A stretch of 64,000 bases of DNA from Bacillus sp. 2B10 (lineage in GTDB: Bacteria > Pseudomonadota > Alphaproteobacteria > Sphingomonadales > Sphingomonadaceae): contig RPSH01000021.1 in NCBI GenBank assembly GCA_003946805.1, positions 1 to 64,000 on the forward strand. The letters are read 5' to 3'. Shown piece by piece: positions 48,169 to 57,056 of this stretch (positions within the stretch are counted from its first letter, which is position 1; each line of letters opens with the position of its first letter). A program made the position numbers and the translations under genes. The notes under the pieces were generated by a model. It was not told where the DNA came from. It ran no database searches and saw only the letters and a program-made list of their open reading frames with translations.

Positions 48169-49293
48169 CTACTCCGCCGCCTGCGGCACCGCCGCGCTTG
48201 CCGCGTCGATCTCCGCCGCCTTCGCCTCAACCAGTTTGACGATGTGCTCGATCATGTCGGCGTCCTGGACATGGTGGTCGGTGACCCCCGACAGATAGAC
48301 CATGTGCTTGCCGTTGCCGCCGCCGGTGATGCCGATATCGGTTTCGCGCGCTTCCCCCGGACCGTTGACGACGCAGCCGAGCACCGACAGCGACATCGGC
48401 GTGCGGATATGCTGCAACCGTTCCTCCAGCGCCTGCACGGTGCGGATCACGTCGAACCCCTGCCGCGCGCACGACGGGCACGACACCACGCGCACGCCGC
48501 GGTTGCGGATGCCCAGGCTTTTAAGAATTTCGAACCCGACGCGGATTTCCTCCTCGGGCTCGGCCGACAGCGACACGCGAATCGTGTCGCCGATCCCGAA
48601 CCACAGCAGCGATCCGATGCCGATCGACGACTTGACCGTCCCGCCGACGAAGCCGCCCGCCTCGGTAATGCCCAGATGCAGCGGGCAGTCGACCATGTCG
48701 GCCAGCTGCTGGTACGCCGCGACCGCCATGAACAGGTCGGATGCCTTCACCGCGACCTTGAACTCGTGGAAGTCATGGTCCTGCAACAGCTTGATATGGT
48801 CCATCGCCGACTCGACCAGCGCGTCGGGGCATGGCTCGCCATATTTTTCGAGCAGATGCTTTTCGAGGCTCCCGCCGTTCACGCCGATACGGATCGCACA
48901 GCCATTGGCCTTGGCCGCGCGCACGACTTCGGCGACGCGATCGTTCGACCCGATATTGCCCGGGTTGATCCGCAGGCAGGCGGCACCCGCATCGGCCGCT
49001 TCCAGCGCACGCTTGTAGTGGAAATGGATGTCGGCGACGATCGGCACGCGCGCGGCCCGCGTGATCTGGCGCAGCGCGGCGGTGCTGGGCACGTCGGGAC
49101 ACGACACGCGGATGATGTCGGCGCCCGCCTCTTCGCAGCGACGGATCTGGTCGATCGTCGCGACGGCGTCGGACGTGTCGGTGTTGGTCATGGTCTGCAC
49201 CGTCACCGGGGCGTCGCCGCCGACGGGCACGTTGCCGACCATGATCTTGCGGCTTTGCCGGCGGTGAATATCGCGCCATGGGCGGATCGACAT
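48169..49293 (-). CDS. ispG: IspG, 4-hydroxy-3-methylbut-2-en-1-yl diphosphate synthase
   Basis: 374-residue [4Fe-4S] enzyme of the MEP isoprenoid pathway, converting cyclic MEcPP to HMBPP with reduced flavodoxin or ferredoxin. TIM-barrel region: [55 protein letters not shown] and [10 protein letters not shown]-terminal cluster ligands: [12 protein letters not shown] and [21 protein letters not shown]. Length and motifs fit the bacterial one-barrel type. Start ATG at 49293. Divergent from the acyltransferase gene; not linked to other MEP genes. Confidence 0.98.
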   Translation of the reverse strand: MSIRPWRDIHRRQSRKIMVGNVPVGGDAPVTVQTMTNTDTSDAVATIDQIRRCEEAGADIIRVSCPDVPSTAALRQITRAARVPIVADIHFHYKRALEAADAGAACLRINPGNIGSNDRVAEVVRAAKANGCAIRIGVNGGSLEKHLLEKYGEPCPDALVESAMDHIKLLQDHDFHEFKVAVKASDLFMAVAAYQQLADMVDCPLHLGITEAGGFVGGTVKSSIGIGSLLWFGIGDTIRVSLSAEPEEEIRVGFEILKSLGIRNRGVRVVSCPSCARQGFDVIRTVQALEERLQHIRTPMSLSVLGCVVNGPGEARETDIGITGGGNGKHMVYLSGVTDHHVQDADMIEHIVKLVEAKAAEIDAASAAVPQAAE

Positions 49294-49376
49294 GCGCTTC
49301 TCGCTAACGTTTGGGTTACTTGGTCCCTGATATAGCCGCGCATTGCTTCACGCGAAAGTCGCGTCGGGAACGGGAA

Positions 49377-50558
49377 TTGGCTGCAGCGATCATCAGCACA
49401 TCGTCACGACATTATGGCCTCGACTGGCTCCGCATCGCCGCCTTCGCCGTTCTCATCGTATACCATATCGCACTGGCGTTCAGCCCGTGGCGCTGGGTCG
49501 TGACGACCGGCCATGCCTATGACGCGCTGATCGCACCGATGGCTCTGGTGACGCCGTGGCGACTGGGGCTGTTGTTCGCGGTATCCGGCTATGCCAGCGC
49601 GACACTGGTCGCGCGCGCAGGCGCGCCATGGGCCTTTGCCGGTTCCCGAACGCGCCGGCTGCTGATCCCGCTGTCGTTCGGAATGCTGGCGATCGTTCCC
49701 GCCGAAATGTGGGTGCGGGTGATGGAGGCGGGCTATCCCCATGGCTATCTGCGCTTCTGGCTGATCGATGGCTGGCGGTTCGGAACCTATTACGGCGTCG
49801 CCTTTCCCAGCTGGGAACATCTGTGGTTCCTCGTCTATCTGTGGTGCTATTCGATGCTGTTGGCGGGCTTCGTCGCATGGGAACCGGCGGCGCGGTGGAC
49901 GGACCGGGCGGCGTCGTGGCTGGCGGTCGATGCCCGGCTGCTGTGGGCGCCGATCGCGGTGATGACGGGCGTGCGGCTCGCCGCGCTGTTCGTGGTGCCG
50001 GAGGGTCAGGGGCTGCTGCACGATGTGGCGGGCCATTCGCAATATCTGCCGCTGTTCGCGCTGGGGTTCCTGATCGCCCGGCGACCGGCATTGTGGCGCG
50101 CGCTCCGTCGCCATGCCGGCACGGCCGCGCTGCTCGCGGTGGCGGCCGGGGCGATCGTGGTCGCCGTCGAGCTGCGCTATCCCGGCGATACCGTGCCGCC
50201 CCATGCCGCGATGGCCGCCAACCGCGCCGCGCGATCGATCATGGGCTGGTCGATGGTCCTGACGTTGTTCTGCCTTGCCGACCGTTTCGCCAACCGCGAC
50301 CATCGCTGGCGCGCACCGCTCGGCCGGGCGGTGTTTCCCGCCTATATCGTCCATCATCCGGTGATCGTGCTGGTGACGTGGTTCACCCTGCCGCTGGCGC
50401 TGAACCCGTGGATCGAGGCCGCCGTGCTGCTGGCGGCGACGGTGCTCGCCTGCATCGCCGCCTGCTGGCTCGCGCGCGCCCTGCCGCCGCTCGGCATCCT
50501 GCTGGGCGTGACGCCGCCGCGCCCGCGCAAGGGTGGCGCCGCTCCCGCGATCTGCTAG
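49377..50558 (+). CDS. Acyltransferase-3 / OpgC-like membrane protein
   Basis: About 393 residues, ten transmembrane helices. N-terminal GLDWLRIAAFAVLIVYHIALAFSPW has the conserved His in helix 1; AGAPWAFAGSRTRRLLIPLSFGML and PSWEHLWFLVYLWCYSMLLAG follow the family pattern, and PAYIVHHPVIVLVTW near the end carries a second His pair. Probably transfers an acyl or succinyl group to a periplasmic glucan or other glycan. The start is uncertain: TTG at 49377 with GGAACGGGAA before it is my choice, the ORF also opens at TTG 49311. Second member of this family in the window (see 20314). Confidence 0.86.
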   Translation: MAAAIISTSSRHYGLDWLRIAAFAVLIVYHIALAFSPWRWVVTTGHAYDALIAPMALVTPWRLGLLFAVSGYASATLVARAGAPWAFAGSRTRRLLIPLSFGMLAIVPAEMWVRVMEAGYPHGYLRFWLIDGWRFGTYYGVAFPSWEHLWFLVYLWCYSMLLAGFVAWEPAARWTDRAASWLAVDARLLWAPIAVMTGVRLAALFVVPEGQGLLHDVAGHSQYLPLFALGFLIARRPALWRALRRHAGTAALLAVAAGAIVVAVELRYPGDTVPPHAAMAANRAARSIMGWSMVLTLFCLADRFANRDHRWRAPLGRAVFPAYIVHHPVIVLVTWFTLPLALNPWIEAAVLLAATVLACIAACWLARALPPLGILLGVTPPRPRKGGAAPAIC

Positions 50559-50589
50559 CAGGCGGCAAACCGCCAAGCAGGATCACGCA

Positions 50590-51528
50590 ATGTCTATTCC
50601 TTCCCCCCGCCCGTGGACCCTGCTGGTACATGGCGGCGCCGGCATCCTGACGCGCGAGACGGTCGGCGCCGAAACCGATGCCGCCGCCCGCGCCGGGCTC
50701 GACGCCGCGCTTGCAGCGGGCGAGGCGGTGCTGTCGCACGGGGGCAGCGCGCTCGACGCGGTCGAGGCGGCGGTGCGCGTGCTGGAGGACGACCCGACCT
50801 TCAATTCCGGACGCGGCGCGGTGCTGACCTTCGACGGCACGATCGAGCTCGACGCCGCGATCATGGACGGGCGTGACCGCCGCGCCGGTGCCGTCGCCGG
50901 CGTCACCCGCAGCCGCCACCCCGTCACCCTCGCCCGCGCGGTGATGGACCACAGCCCGCACGTCCTGCTCGCCGGCCGGGGCGCCGACACCTTCGCCGCC
51001 GAACAGGACATCGAACAGGTCGCCCCCGACTGGTTCATGACCGCCGAGCGGCGCGCGCAGCTGGAGGCGATGAAGGCCGATCCCGACAACTGGTTCGACG
51101 TCGACATGAAATACGGCACGGTCGGCGCGGTCGCGGTCGACGGCGCGGGCCATGTCGCCGCCGCGACCTCGACCGGCGGCGTGACCGCCAAACGTTGGGG
51201 CCGGGTCGGTGATTCGCCGCTGATCGGGGCGGGCACCTATGCCGACGACCGCGCCTGTGCGATGTCGGCGACCGGATCGGGCGAGTTCTTCATCCGCATC
51301 GGCGTCGGCCACGAGATCGCGGCGCGCATCCGCTTCACCGGCGAGCCGTTGCAGGTCGCCGCCGACACCGTGCTTGCCGAGACGAAGGCACTGGGCGGCA
51401 CCGGTGGCGTCATCGTCGTCGGCCCCGACGGCGACGCCGCGTGGAGCCTGACCACGCCCGGCATGTATCGTGGCCGCGTGTCGCAGGGCGGCACGCGCCA
51501 CGTCGCGATCTATGGCGACGAGGGATGA
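50590..51528 (+). CDS. Isoaspartyl peptidase / L-asparaginase (Ntn-hydrolase)
   Basis: 312-residue precursor that cleaves itself into alpha and beta subunits. The beta subunit begins with the catalytic Thr in MKYGTVGAVAVDGAGHVAAATSTGGVTAKRWGRVGDSPLIGAGTYADD, cleavage expected at Gly-Thr. The N-terminal WTLLVHGGAGIL and NSGRGAVLTFDGTIELDAAIMDG are the alpha-subunit signatures. Removes isoaspartyl residues and hydrolyses asparagine. The ATG is at 50590; the final TGA overlaps the VOC gene ATG by 4 bp (ATGA). Cytoplasmic; no signal peptide. Confidence 0.95.
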   Translation: MSIPSPRPWTLLVHGGAGILTRETVGAETDAAARAGLDAALAAGEAVLSHGGSALDAVEAAVRVLEDDPTFNSGRGAVLTFDGTIELDAAIMDGRDRRAGAVAGVTRSRHPVTLARAVMDHSPHVLLAGRGADTFAAEQDIEQVAPDWFMTAERRAQLEAMKADPDNWFDVDMKYGTVGAVAVDGAGHVAAATSTGGVTAKRWGRVGDSPLIGAGTYADDRACAMSATGSGEFFIRIGVGHEIAARIRFTGEPLQVAADTVLAETKALGGTGGVIVVGPDGDAAWSLTTPGMYRGRVSQGGTRHVAIYGDEG

Positions 51529-51920
51529 GCGGTCTGGCCGGCCTCCATCATGTCGCGATCATCGCCTCGGACTATGCCCGGTCGAAGGCGTTCTACGCCG
51601 ACGTGCTGGGCTTCGCGATCGTCCGCGAGATATGGCGGGCCGAGCGGCAGTCGTGGAAATGCGACATGACGATCCCGGGTGCGCAGATCGAACTGTTCAC
51701 CTTCCCCGCCGCGCCACCCCGCCCGTCGCATCCCGAAGCGCTCGGCTTGCGCCACCTTGCCTTCACCGTCGCCGACATCGATGCCGAGGTCACCCGTCTC
51801 GCCGCCCATGGCGTCGCGTGCGAACCGGTGCGGATCGACGAGCATACCGGACAGCGCTTCACCTTCTTCGCCGACCCCGACGGCCTGCCGCTGGAGCTGT
51901 ACGAAACCAGCCGCCCGTAA
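51525..51920 (+). CDS. VOC/glyoxalase-superfamily protein
   Basis: 131 residues, one pair of betaalphabetabetabeta modules: GLHHVAIIASDYARSKAFYADVLGFAIV and GLRHLAFTVADIDAEVTRLAAHGV..RFTFFADPDGLPLELYE. Likely metal ligands are His9, Glu54-region (QIELFTF), His75 (LRHLAF) and Glu127 (LELYE), as in YaeR/SMU1112-type proteins. Substrate unknown; glyoxalase I activity should not be assumed. Coupled to the upstream isoaspartyl peptidase by a 4-bp overlap. Confidence 0.9.
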   Translation: MSGLAGLHHVAIIASDYARSKAFYADVLGFAIVREIWRAERQSWKCDMTIPGAQIELFTFPAAPPRPSHPEALGLRHLAFTVADIDAEVTRLAAHGVACEPVRIDEHTGQRFTFFADPDGLPLELYETSRP

Positions 51921-51963
51921 CGCGCGCTTGCAGCCGGCGGGGAAGCGCGTAAGGGCCAAATCC

Positions 51964-52806
51964 ATGATTCGCCGCCTGATCCTCGCGCTCGTCTGCGTCT
52001 TCGCGACCTCCCCGGCCTATGCCTATTGGGAATTCGGCCATGAAAGCGTCGCGACGATCGCCCGGCTGAACGTCCGCCCCGAAACCCGTGCCGCGATCGA
52101 GCGTATTCTCAAACATCAGGCGCTGCTCGAAACGCCTACCTGTCCGGCACGCACCCTCGAACAGGCCAGCGTCTGGGCCGATTGCGTGAAGCCGCTCGGC
52201 GAACGCTTCAGCTATGCGTATTCGTGGCATTACCAGAATGTCGATGTGTGCAAACCGTTCGACCTGAAATCGGCGTGCAGGGACGGCAATTGCGTGTCGG
52301 CACAGATCGAACGCGACGTGAAGCTGCTGAAGGATCCGAAGGTCCCGATGCGCGAAAAGGTGATGGCGCTGGCGTTCCTCGTCCATTTCGTCGGCGACCT
52401 GCACATGCCGCTCCATGCCGGCGACCGCGGCGACCTGGGCGGCAACCGGGTGAAGGCGGATTACGGCGTCTATGGCCCCGAACGCTTCAACCTGCATTCG
52501 ATCTGGGACGGGCCGCTGGCCGAACGCGCGATCAGCACCCCGCCGACCATCCTGCGCACCTACACCGCCGCCGAGCGTGCGCCGGTGCAGGCCGGCAGCG
52601 TCGAGGACTGGAGCCGCGACAGCTGGGCCGTCAGCCGCGACTATGCCTATGCCCCCGCCTATGGCGGCGACGCCTGCGCCCCCAAGAGCGCACAGCGGGT
52701 CAAGCTGGACGATGCGACCATCGCCCGGCTGGTGCCGATCGCGCAGGATCAGGTGAAGAAGGGCGGCCTGCGCCTCGCGCGCCTGCTGGACGAAGCGCTG
52801 GGGTAA
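51964..52806 (+). CDS. S1/P1 nuclease, exported
   Basis: 280 residues with a signal peptide (ILALVCVFATSPAYA). S1/P1 nucleases are trinuclear-zinc enzymes cutting single-stranded DNA and RNA; the mature N-terminal Trp is normally a zinc ligand, and here the sequence after the signal reads YWEFGHESVATIA, with that Trp second. Further ligands: SWHYQNVDV, LAFLVHFVGDLHMPLHAGDRGDLGGN and FNLHSIWDGPLAE. Periplasmic or secreted role in nucleic-acid scavenging is expected. Four Cys residues in the middle could form disulfides. It stands 43 bp after the VOC gene. Confidence 0.94.
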   Translation: MIRRLILALVCVFATSPAYAYWEFGHESVATIARLNVRPETRAAIERILKHQALLETPTCPARTLEQASVWADCVKPLGERFSYAYSWHYQNVDVCKPFDLKSACRDGNCVSAQIERDVKLLKDPKVPMREKVMALAFLVHFVGDLHMPLHAGDRGDLGGNRVKADYGVYGPERFNLHSIWDGPLAERAISTPPTILRTYTAAERAPVQAGSVEDWSRDSWAVSRDYAYAPAYGGDACAPKSAQRVKLDDATIARLVPIAQDQVKKGGLRLARLLDEALG

Positions 52807-52892
52807 GGGCGTACCCCATTGCGCCCCACGGTCGCGCGTGTCAGCTTGGACACCATGACCGCGATCACGCGGCGAGCGAGAATGGGGACAGG

Positions 52893-53189
52893 ATGCGACT
52901 TTACGCGACGATCGCGGCGGCAATGCTGCTGGCGGGCTGCGGTTTCGGCCCGGCGACGGGTGGCCCCGAACTGACGGTGACCGGCCCCAGCGACGCGGTG
53001 GCGGCGTTCGTCCGCCAGCAGGGGGCACAGCGTCCCAGTCGCGCGACGACCTTTCCCGAAACCGTCGGTAACGGTCGCTCCAGCGCGCGGGTGATGCTGC
53101 CGGTCGGGACCGGCGCACCGACGGTCCAGGCGCTGATGCGACAGGCGGCGGTCGCCGGGCTGACCACGGCAGTCGTCCGCCGGCAATGA
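52893..53189 (+). CDS. Small lipoprotein of unknown function
   Basis: 98 residues. Signal peptide with lipobox MLLAGC (Cys16), then GFGPATGGPELTVTGPSDAVAAFVRQQGAQRPSRATTFPETVG and RVMLPVGTGAPTVQALMRQAAVAGLTTAVVRRQ, a beta-alpha-beta pattern that resembles a small ferredoxin-like or POTRA-like fold. No function known. Its stop is followed one base later by an in-frame open ATG of the diguanylate cyclase gene, and it may be co-transcribed with it, raising the possibility of a sensory accessory role. Confidence 0.8.
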   Translation: MRLYATIAAAMLLAGCGFGPATGGPELTVTGPSDAVAAFVRQQGAQRPSRATTFPETVGNGRSSARVMLPVGTGAPTVQALMRQAAVAGLTTAVVRRQ

Positions 53190-53268
53190 CATGCGACCCG
53201 CCGGTTCACGCAAAGGAACGAAGCCGGCGTTAACCGAATATTGGCGGCTGGAATGCGAAGCCGGCCGC

Positions 53269-54966
53269 ATGATGTGGTCCTGTCGCATGGTGTTGTTCGC
53301 GCTGTTGCTTGCGATCGGCGTCCTCGGCGCCGCGTCGGCACGGGCGCAGGCCGGCGTCGTCGGCGTCGTCGGCGCGAGCCTGTCGACCTGCGCCAGCCGC
53401 GTCGCTCCCGGCGATACGCCACAGGCGATGTTCGCGCATCCCGAGCGGTTCGACTGCACCAGCCCGCAAACCGCCCATGGCAGCGGCGACTACTGGATCC
53501 TGTCTGGCCCGCTGCCCCCCGGCACCGACGGCGCGCGTCCGATCCGCGTGCGCCAGGCCAGCCTGTCGCAGGACCGCCTCGCCGTCTACGCCCTCGCCGC
53601 GGACGGCCGGATCACCGGTATCGTCAACGACCAGATCGGCATCTCGCGCCACCTGCGGCTGGGCGCGGTGATCGAGCACCGCTTCGTGCCCGGCGATGCG
53701 CCGATCACGCGGTTGCTGTGGCGCGTCGACGGCGCCAGCAACCTGCGCGGGGTCGTCGTCGGCGCACGGGTCGCCAGCGACGGCGACAGCATCCGCTCCG
53801 ACCTGCTGTTCGCCGCCTTCTACGCCGCGTTTCTCGGACTGGTTTCCGGGCTGCTGATCTACAATCTCGCGCTGTGGAACGTGCTGCGCCACGATTTCCA
53901 GCTCGCCTATTGCGGGCTGCTCGGCTGCGTGCTGCTCTATGCGCTGTCCTCCTCAGGCCTGCTCGCCTGGGTGCTGCCGGGTATCGAGAACAACCGCCGC
54001 ATCCTCTTCAACTATATCGTGCTGTGCTGGGGCATGTCGGCGGCGCTGACCTTCTGCGCGCATTTCTTCGAATCGCACATTCTCGAAGGATGGCCGCAAC
54101 GGCTCATCACTGTCACGACCTGGACCTTCGGCGTGCTCGGCGTGCTGTTCATGGCGGTCGGATCGGTGGCGATGCACCCGCTCGACCGGCTGTATTCGCT
54201 GGTCATGTTCGTCTCGCCCGGCGTCGTCATGGCGGTGCTGTGGCGCGCATGGCAGCGGCGCAGCCGGTTCCTGTGGATGTTCCTCATCAGCTGGATCTCG
54301 CCGATCGCCATGCTCGCCGTCCGCTCGGCGTTCAATCTCGGGCTGGTGCCGTGGAGCTTCTGGATCGACAATTCGACGCTGGTCGCGATGGCGATCGAGA
54401 CGCTGGTGGCGAGCATGGCGATCGCCCACCGCATCCTGATGCTCAGCCGCGAACGCGACGAGGCGGTGCGGCAGGAGGCGATCAGCCGCGAACTGGCCGA
54501 TACCGACCCGCTGACCGGGCTGCTCAACCGCCGCGCCTTCCTCGCCCGCGCGATCCCGGCCGATGGCCCGCGCACGCTGATGCTGTTCGACATCGACCAT
54601 TTCAAGCAGGTCAACGACACCATCGGCCATGACGGCGGCGACGAGGTGCTGCGCCTGTTCGCCCGCACGCTGCGCTATCACGCGCGGACCGGGGTCCTCG
54701 TCGCACGGATGGGCGGCGAGGAATTCGCGCTGCTGGGCGAAGAGGACGCGATGCCCGACCCCGAACTGATGCTGGCCAGCGTCCGCGGCGAACGCCTGCC
54801 CTTCGACCTGCGCATCACCAGCAGCATCGGTATCTGTCACGGGCCGTTGGCGGACGAGAACGACTGGAAGCGGCTCTATCGCCTTGCCGACCAGGCGCTG
54901 TTCCAGGCGAAGACCGCGGGGCGCGACCGCGCCGGCCGGGCGCCACCGGCCGCGATGGCCGCCTGA
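53269..54966 (+). CDS. 7TM diguanylate cyclase (7TMR-DISM + GGDEF)
   Basis: About 565 residues. Signal peptide (VLFALLLAIGVLGAASARAQA), periplasmic 7TMR-DISM extracellular-2-type domain (DYWILSGPLPPG.. to VVVGARVASDGDS), seven helices (SDLLFAAFYAAFLGLVSGLLIYNLALWNVL to MAIETLVASMAIAHRILML) and a C-terminal GGDEF domain with the active site GGEEF (482-486) in ARMGGEEFALLG. DPLTGLLNRRAFLARAI and LMLFDIDHFKQVNDTIGHDGGDEVL are intact, so c-di-GMP synthesis is likely. The inhibitory-site position reads RTGV instead of RxxD, so feedback control is probably lost. An upstream in-frame ATG at 53191 adds 26 unlikely residues. The sensed ligand is unknown. Confidence 0.93.
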   Translation: MMWSCRMVLFALLLAIGVLGAASARAQAGVVGVVGASLSTCASRVAPGDTPQAMFAHPERFDCTSPQTAHGSGDYWILSGPLPPGTDGARPIRVRQASLSQDRLAVYALAADGRITGIVNDQIGISRHLRLGAVIEHRFVPGDAPITRLLWRVDGASNLRGVVVGARVASDGDSIRSDLLFAAFYAAFLGLVSGLLIYNLALWNVLRHDFQLAYCGLLGCVLLYALSSSGLLAWVLPGIENNRRILFNYIVLCWGMSAALTFCAHFFESHILEGWPQRLITVTTWTFGVLGVLFMAVGSVAMHPLDRLYSLVMFVSPGVVMAVLWRAWQRRSRFLWMFLISWISPIAMLAVRSAFNLGLVPWSFWIDNSTLVAMAIETLVASMAIAHRILMLSRERDEAVRQEAISRELADTDPLTGLLNRRAFLARAIPADGPRTLMLFDIDHFKQVNDTIGHDGGDEVLRLFARTLRYHARTGVLVARMGGEEFALLGEEDAMPDPELMLASVRGERLPFDLRITSSIGICHGPLADENDWKRLYRLADQALFQAKTAGRDRAGRAPPAAMAA

Positions 54967-55032
54967 CGCCGCAGCGTACGTTAGGCGCAACCCTGCTTGC
55001 ATGATCCGCAACCCCTGCTTACACTTTTGTCA

Positions 55033-56724
55033 ATGAGCAGCACTGCCCCCGTCCTCGACCGCTACGTCCACCCGGTGCCGTGGGAGACGCCGCTGCCGCC
55101 CCTGTCGATGGTGACGCTGTTCGAGGAGTCGGCGGCGAGGCGGGGCGAGGCGCCGCTGATCGACTTCCTCGGTCGGCACTACAGCTATGCCGAGACGAAG
55201 AACGGCGCCGACCGGGTCGCCTGCGGGCTGGCGGCGATGGGCTATGGTCCCGGCGACCGCATCGGGCTGTTCCTGCCCAACGTGCCGCATTATGTCGCGG
55301 CCTATTACGGCATCCTCAAGCTCGGCGCGACGGTGGTCAATTTCTCGCCGCTCTACACCGCGCAGGAACTGGCGGCGCAGGTCGAGGATTCGGGGACGAA
55401 ACTGCTCTTCACCCTCTCGGCCTCCGCGCTGCTGCCGACCGCGCTGACGGTGCTGGAAACCAGTTCGCTCGAACGGCTGGTCGTCGGGTCGGTCGCCGGT
55501 GCGCTGCCGCCCGCCAAGTCGCTGTTCTACCGCTGGTTCCGCTCGAAGGAGGTGACGCCCCGCCCCGCCGACCCGCGCGTCACCGCCTTTTCCGCGCTGA
55601 TCGCCAACGACGGCGGCTGCGGCACGCCGGTGATCGATCCCGACCATGATCTGGCATTGATCCAGTACACCGGCGGCACCACCGGCAGTCCCAAGGGCGC
55701 GATGCTGACCCATGCCAATCTGTCGGCCAATGCCCGGCAGGTCGCGTGGCTCGACCCCGATGGCGTGAACCCGTGCGAACGCATTCTCGGCGCGCTGCCG
55801 ATGTTCCATGTCTTCGCCAACACCTGCGTCCTCAACCGCACCGTCGTGACCGGCGGCGAGATCGTGATGCTGCCGCGCTTCGATGCCGGACAGGTGCTGG
55901 CGGCGCTCGCCCGGACGAAGGCGACCGCCTTTCCCGGCGTGCCGACCATGTATCGCGCGCTGCTCGATCATCCGCGTCTGGCGCAAACCGATTTCTCGTC
56001 GCTGCGCTTCTGTATCTCGGGCGGCGCGCCGATGCCGCCGGAACTGAAGGAACGCTTCGAGGCGGCGACCGGCGCGACGCTGGTCGAGGGCTATGGCCTG
56101 TCGGAAAGCTCGGGCGTGGTGTCGTGCAATCCCTATGCCGGGCCGCAACAGGCGGGCAGCATCGGCCAGCCGATCGCACAGACCCGCGTGCGGCTGGTCG
56201 ACAAGGAAGACGCCGGCCGCCCCGCGCCCGAGGGCGAACCGGGCGAGATCGTCGTCGCCGGGCCGCAGATCATGCGCGGCTACTGGCACCGTCCCGATAC
56301 CGAGGACACGACCTTCTGCATCGATGCCGACGGCACGCGCTGGCTGCGCACCGGCGATGTCGGCACGATCGACGCCGACGGCTTCGTCCGGATCGTCGAC
56401 CGGCTGAAGGACATGATCGCGGTCGGCGGGTTCAAGGTCTTTCCGAGCGAGATCGAACGCGTCCTGTACCATCACCCGGCGATCCGCGAGGCGCTGGTCG
56501 TCGGCCTCCCCAACGACTATCGCGGCGAAAGCCCGCATGCCTATGTGACGCTGGCCGAGGACGCCGATGTGACCGGCGAGGCGCTGAAGGCCTGGCTCAA
56601 CCCGCAACTGGGCAAGCACGAACGCGTCGATGAAGTCGTCGTCCGCCTTACCCTGCCCAAGACGATGATCGGCAAACTGAGCCGCAAGGACCTGATCGCC
56701 GAAGTGCTGGCGGAACGCGGGTAG
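55033..56724 (+). CDS. fadD: Long-chain fatty-acid--CoA ligase
   Basis: 563 residues, ANL superfamily adenylating enzyme activating fatty acids to acyl-CoA. ATP-binding motif IQYTGGTTGSPKGAMLTHANL (residues about 213-233), the linker VEGYGLSESSGVVSCNPY, adenylation and hinge motifs EGEPGEIVVAGPQIMRGYWHRPD and WLRTGDVGTIDADGFVRIVDRLKDMIAVGGFKVFPSEIE, C-terminal Lys in KTMIGKLSRKDL. The ATG at 55033 gives the FadD-like start. Peripheral membrane or cytoplasmic. Single-gene unit; a gtcaccccggacttgat repeat follows. Confidence 0.93.
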   Translation: MSSTAPVLDRYVHPVPWETPLPPLSMVTLFEESAARRGEAPLIDFLGRHYSYAETKNGADRVACGLAAMGYGPGDRIGLFLPNVPHYVAAYYGILKLGATVVNFSPLYTAQELAAQVEDSGTKLLFTLSASALLPTALTVLETSSLERLVVGSVAGALPPAKSLFYRWFRSKEVTPRPADPRVTAFSALIANDGGCGTPVIDPDHDLALIQYTGGTTGSPKGAMLTHANLSANARQVAWLDPDGVNPCERILGALPMFHVFANTCVLNRTVVTGGEIVMLPRFDAGQVLAALARTKATAFPGVPTMYRALLDHPRLAQTDFSSLRFCISGGAPMPPELKERFEAATGATLVEGYGLSESSGVVSCNPYAGPQQAGSIGQPIAQTRVRLVDKEDAGRPAPEGEPGEIVVAGPQIMRGYWHRPDTEDTTFCIDADGTRWLRTGDVGTIDADGFVRIVDRLKDMIAVGGFKVFPSEIERVLYHHPAIREALVVGLPNDYRGESPHAYVTLAEDADVTGEALKAWLNPQLGKHERVDEVVVRLTLPKTMIGKLSRKDLIAEVLAERG

Positions 56725-56772
56725 CCTTTTGTCGTCACCCCGGACTTGATCCGGGACACCGCTTATTTTCGT

Positions 56773-56998
56773 CTTCACGCGCAGGCACGAAGAGAAGAAG
56801 TTAGGTTTCGCGCAAAAACGCAGAGACGCAGAGACGCGGAGGGGGTGTGGAGCAGGCCGTCGCAGCCCGTCCGGCGAAGCCTCTCGCGTGCTGCGCCGGA
56901 GATAGAGAGCCGCTATCGCGGCGAGCACAACCCCTCTGCGTCTCCGCGCGAACCACTCTCTTCGCGCCTCCGCGCCTTCGCGTGAACCAATCTTCTTC
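56773..56998. repeat. Long nested inverted repeat
   Basis: Outer arms cttcacgcgcaggcacgaag / gcgccttcgcgtgaacc and inner arms gcagagacgcagagacgcgg / ctgcgtctccgcgcgaac enclose about 70 bp. Related in design to the element at 31002-31164. The 332-bp gap 56725-57056 also holds gtcaccccggacttgatccg at 56735 and no gene. Confidence 0.85.
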
Positions 56999-57056
56999 TG
57001 CCACGCGAACCGCCCCACCCTTCCGACCATCGCCCAAATCCGGTAAGGGCGCAGCC

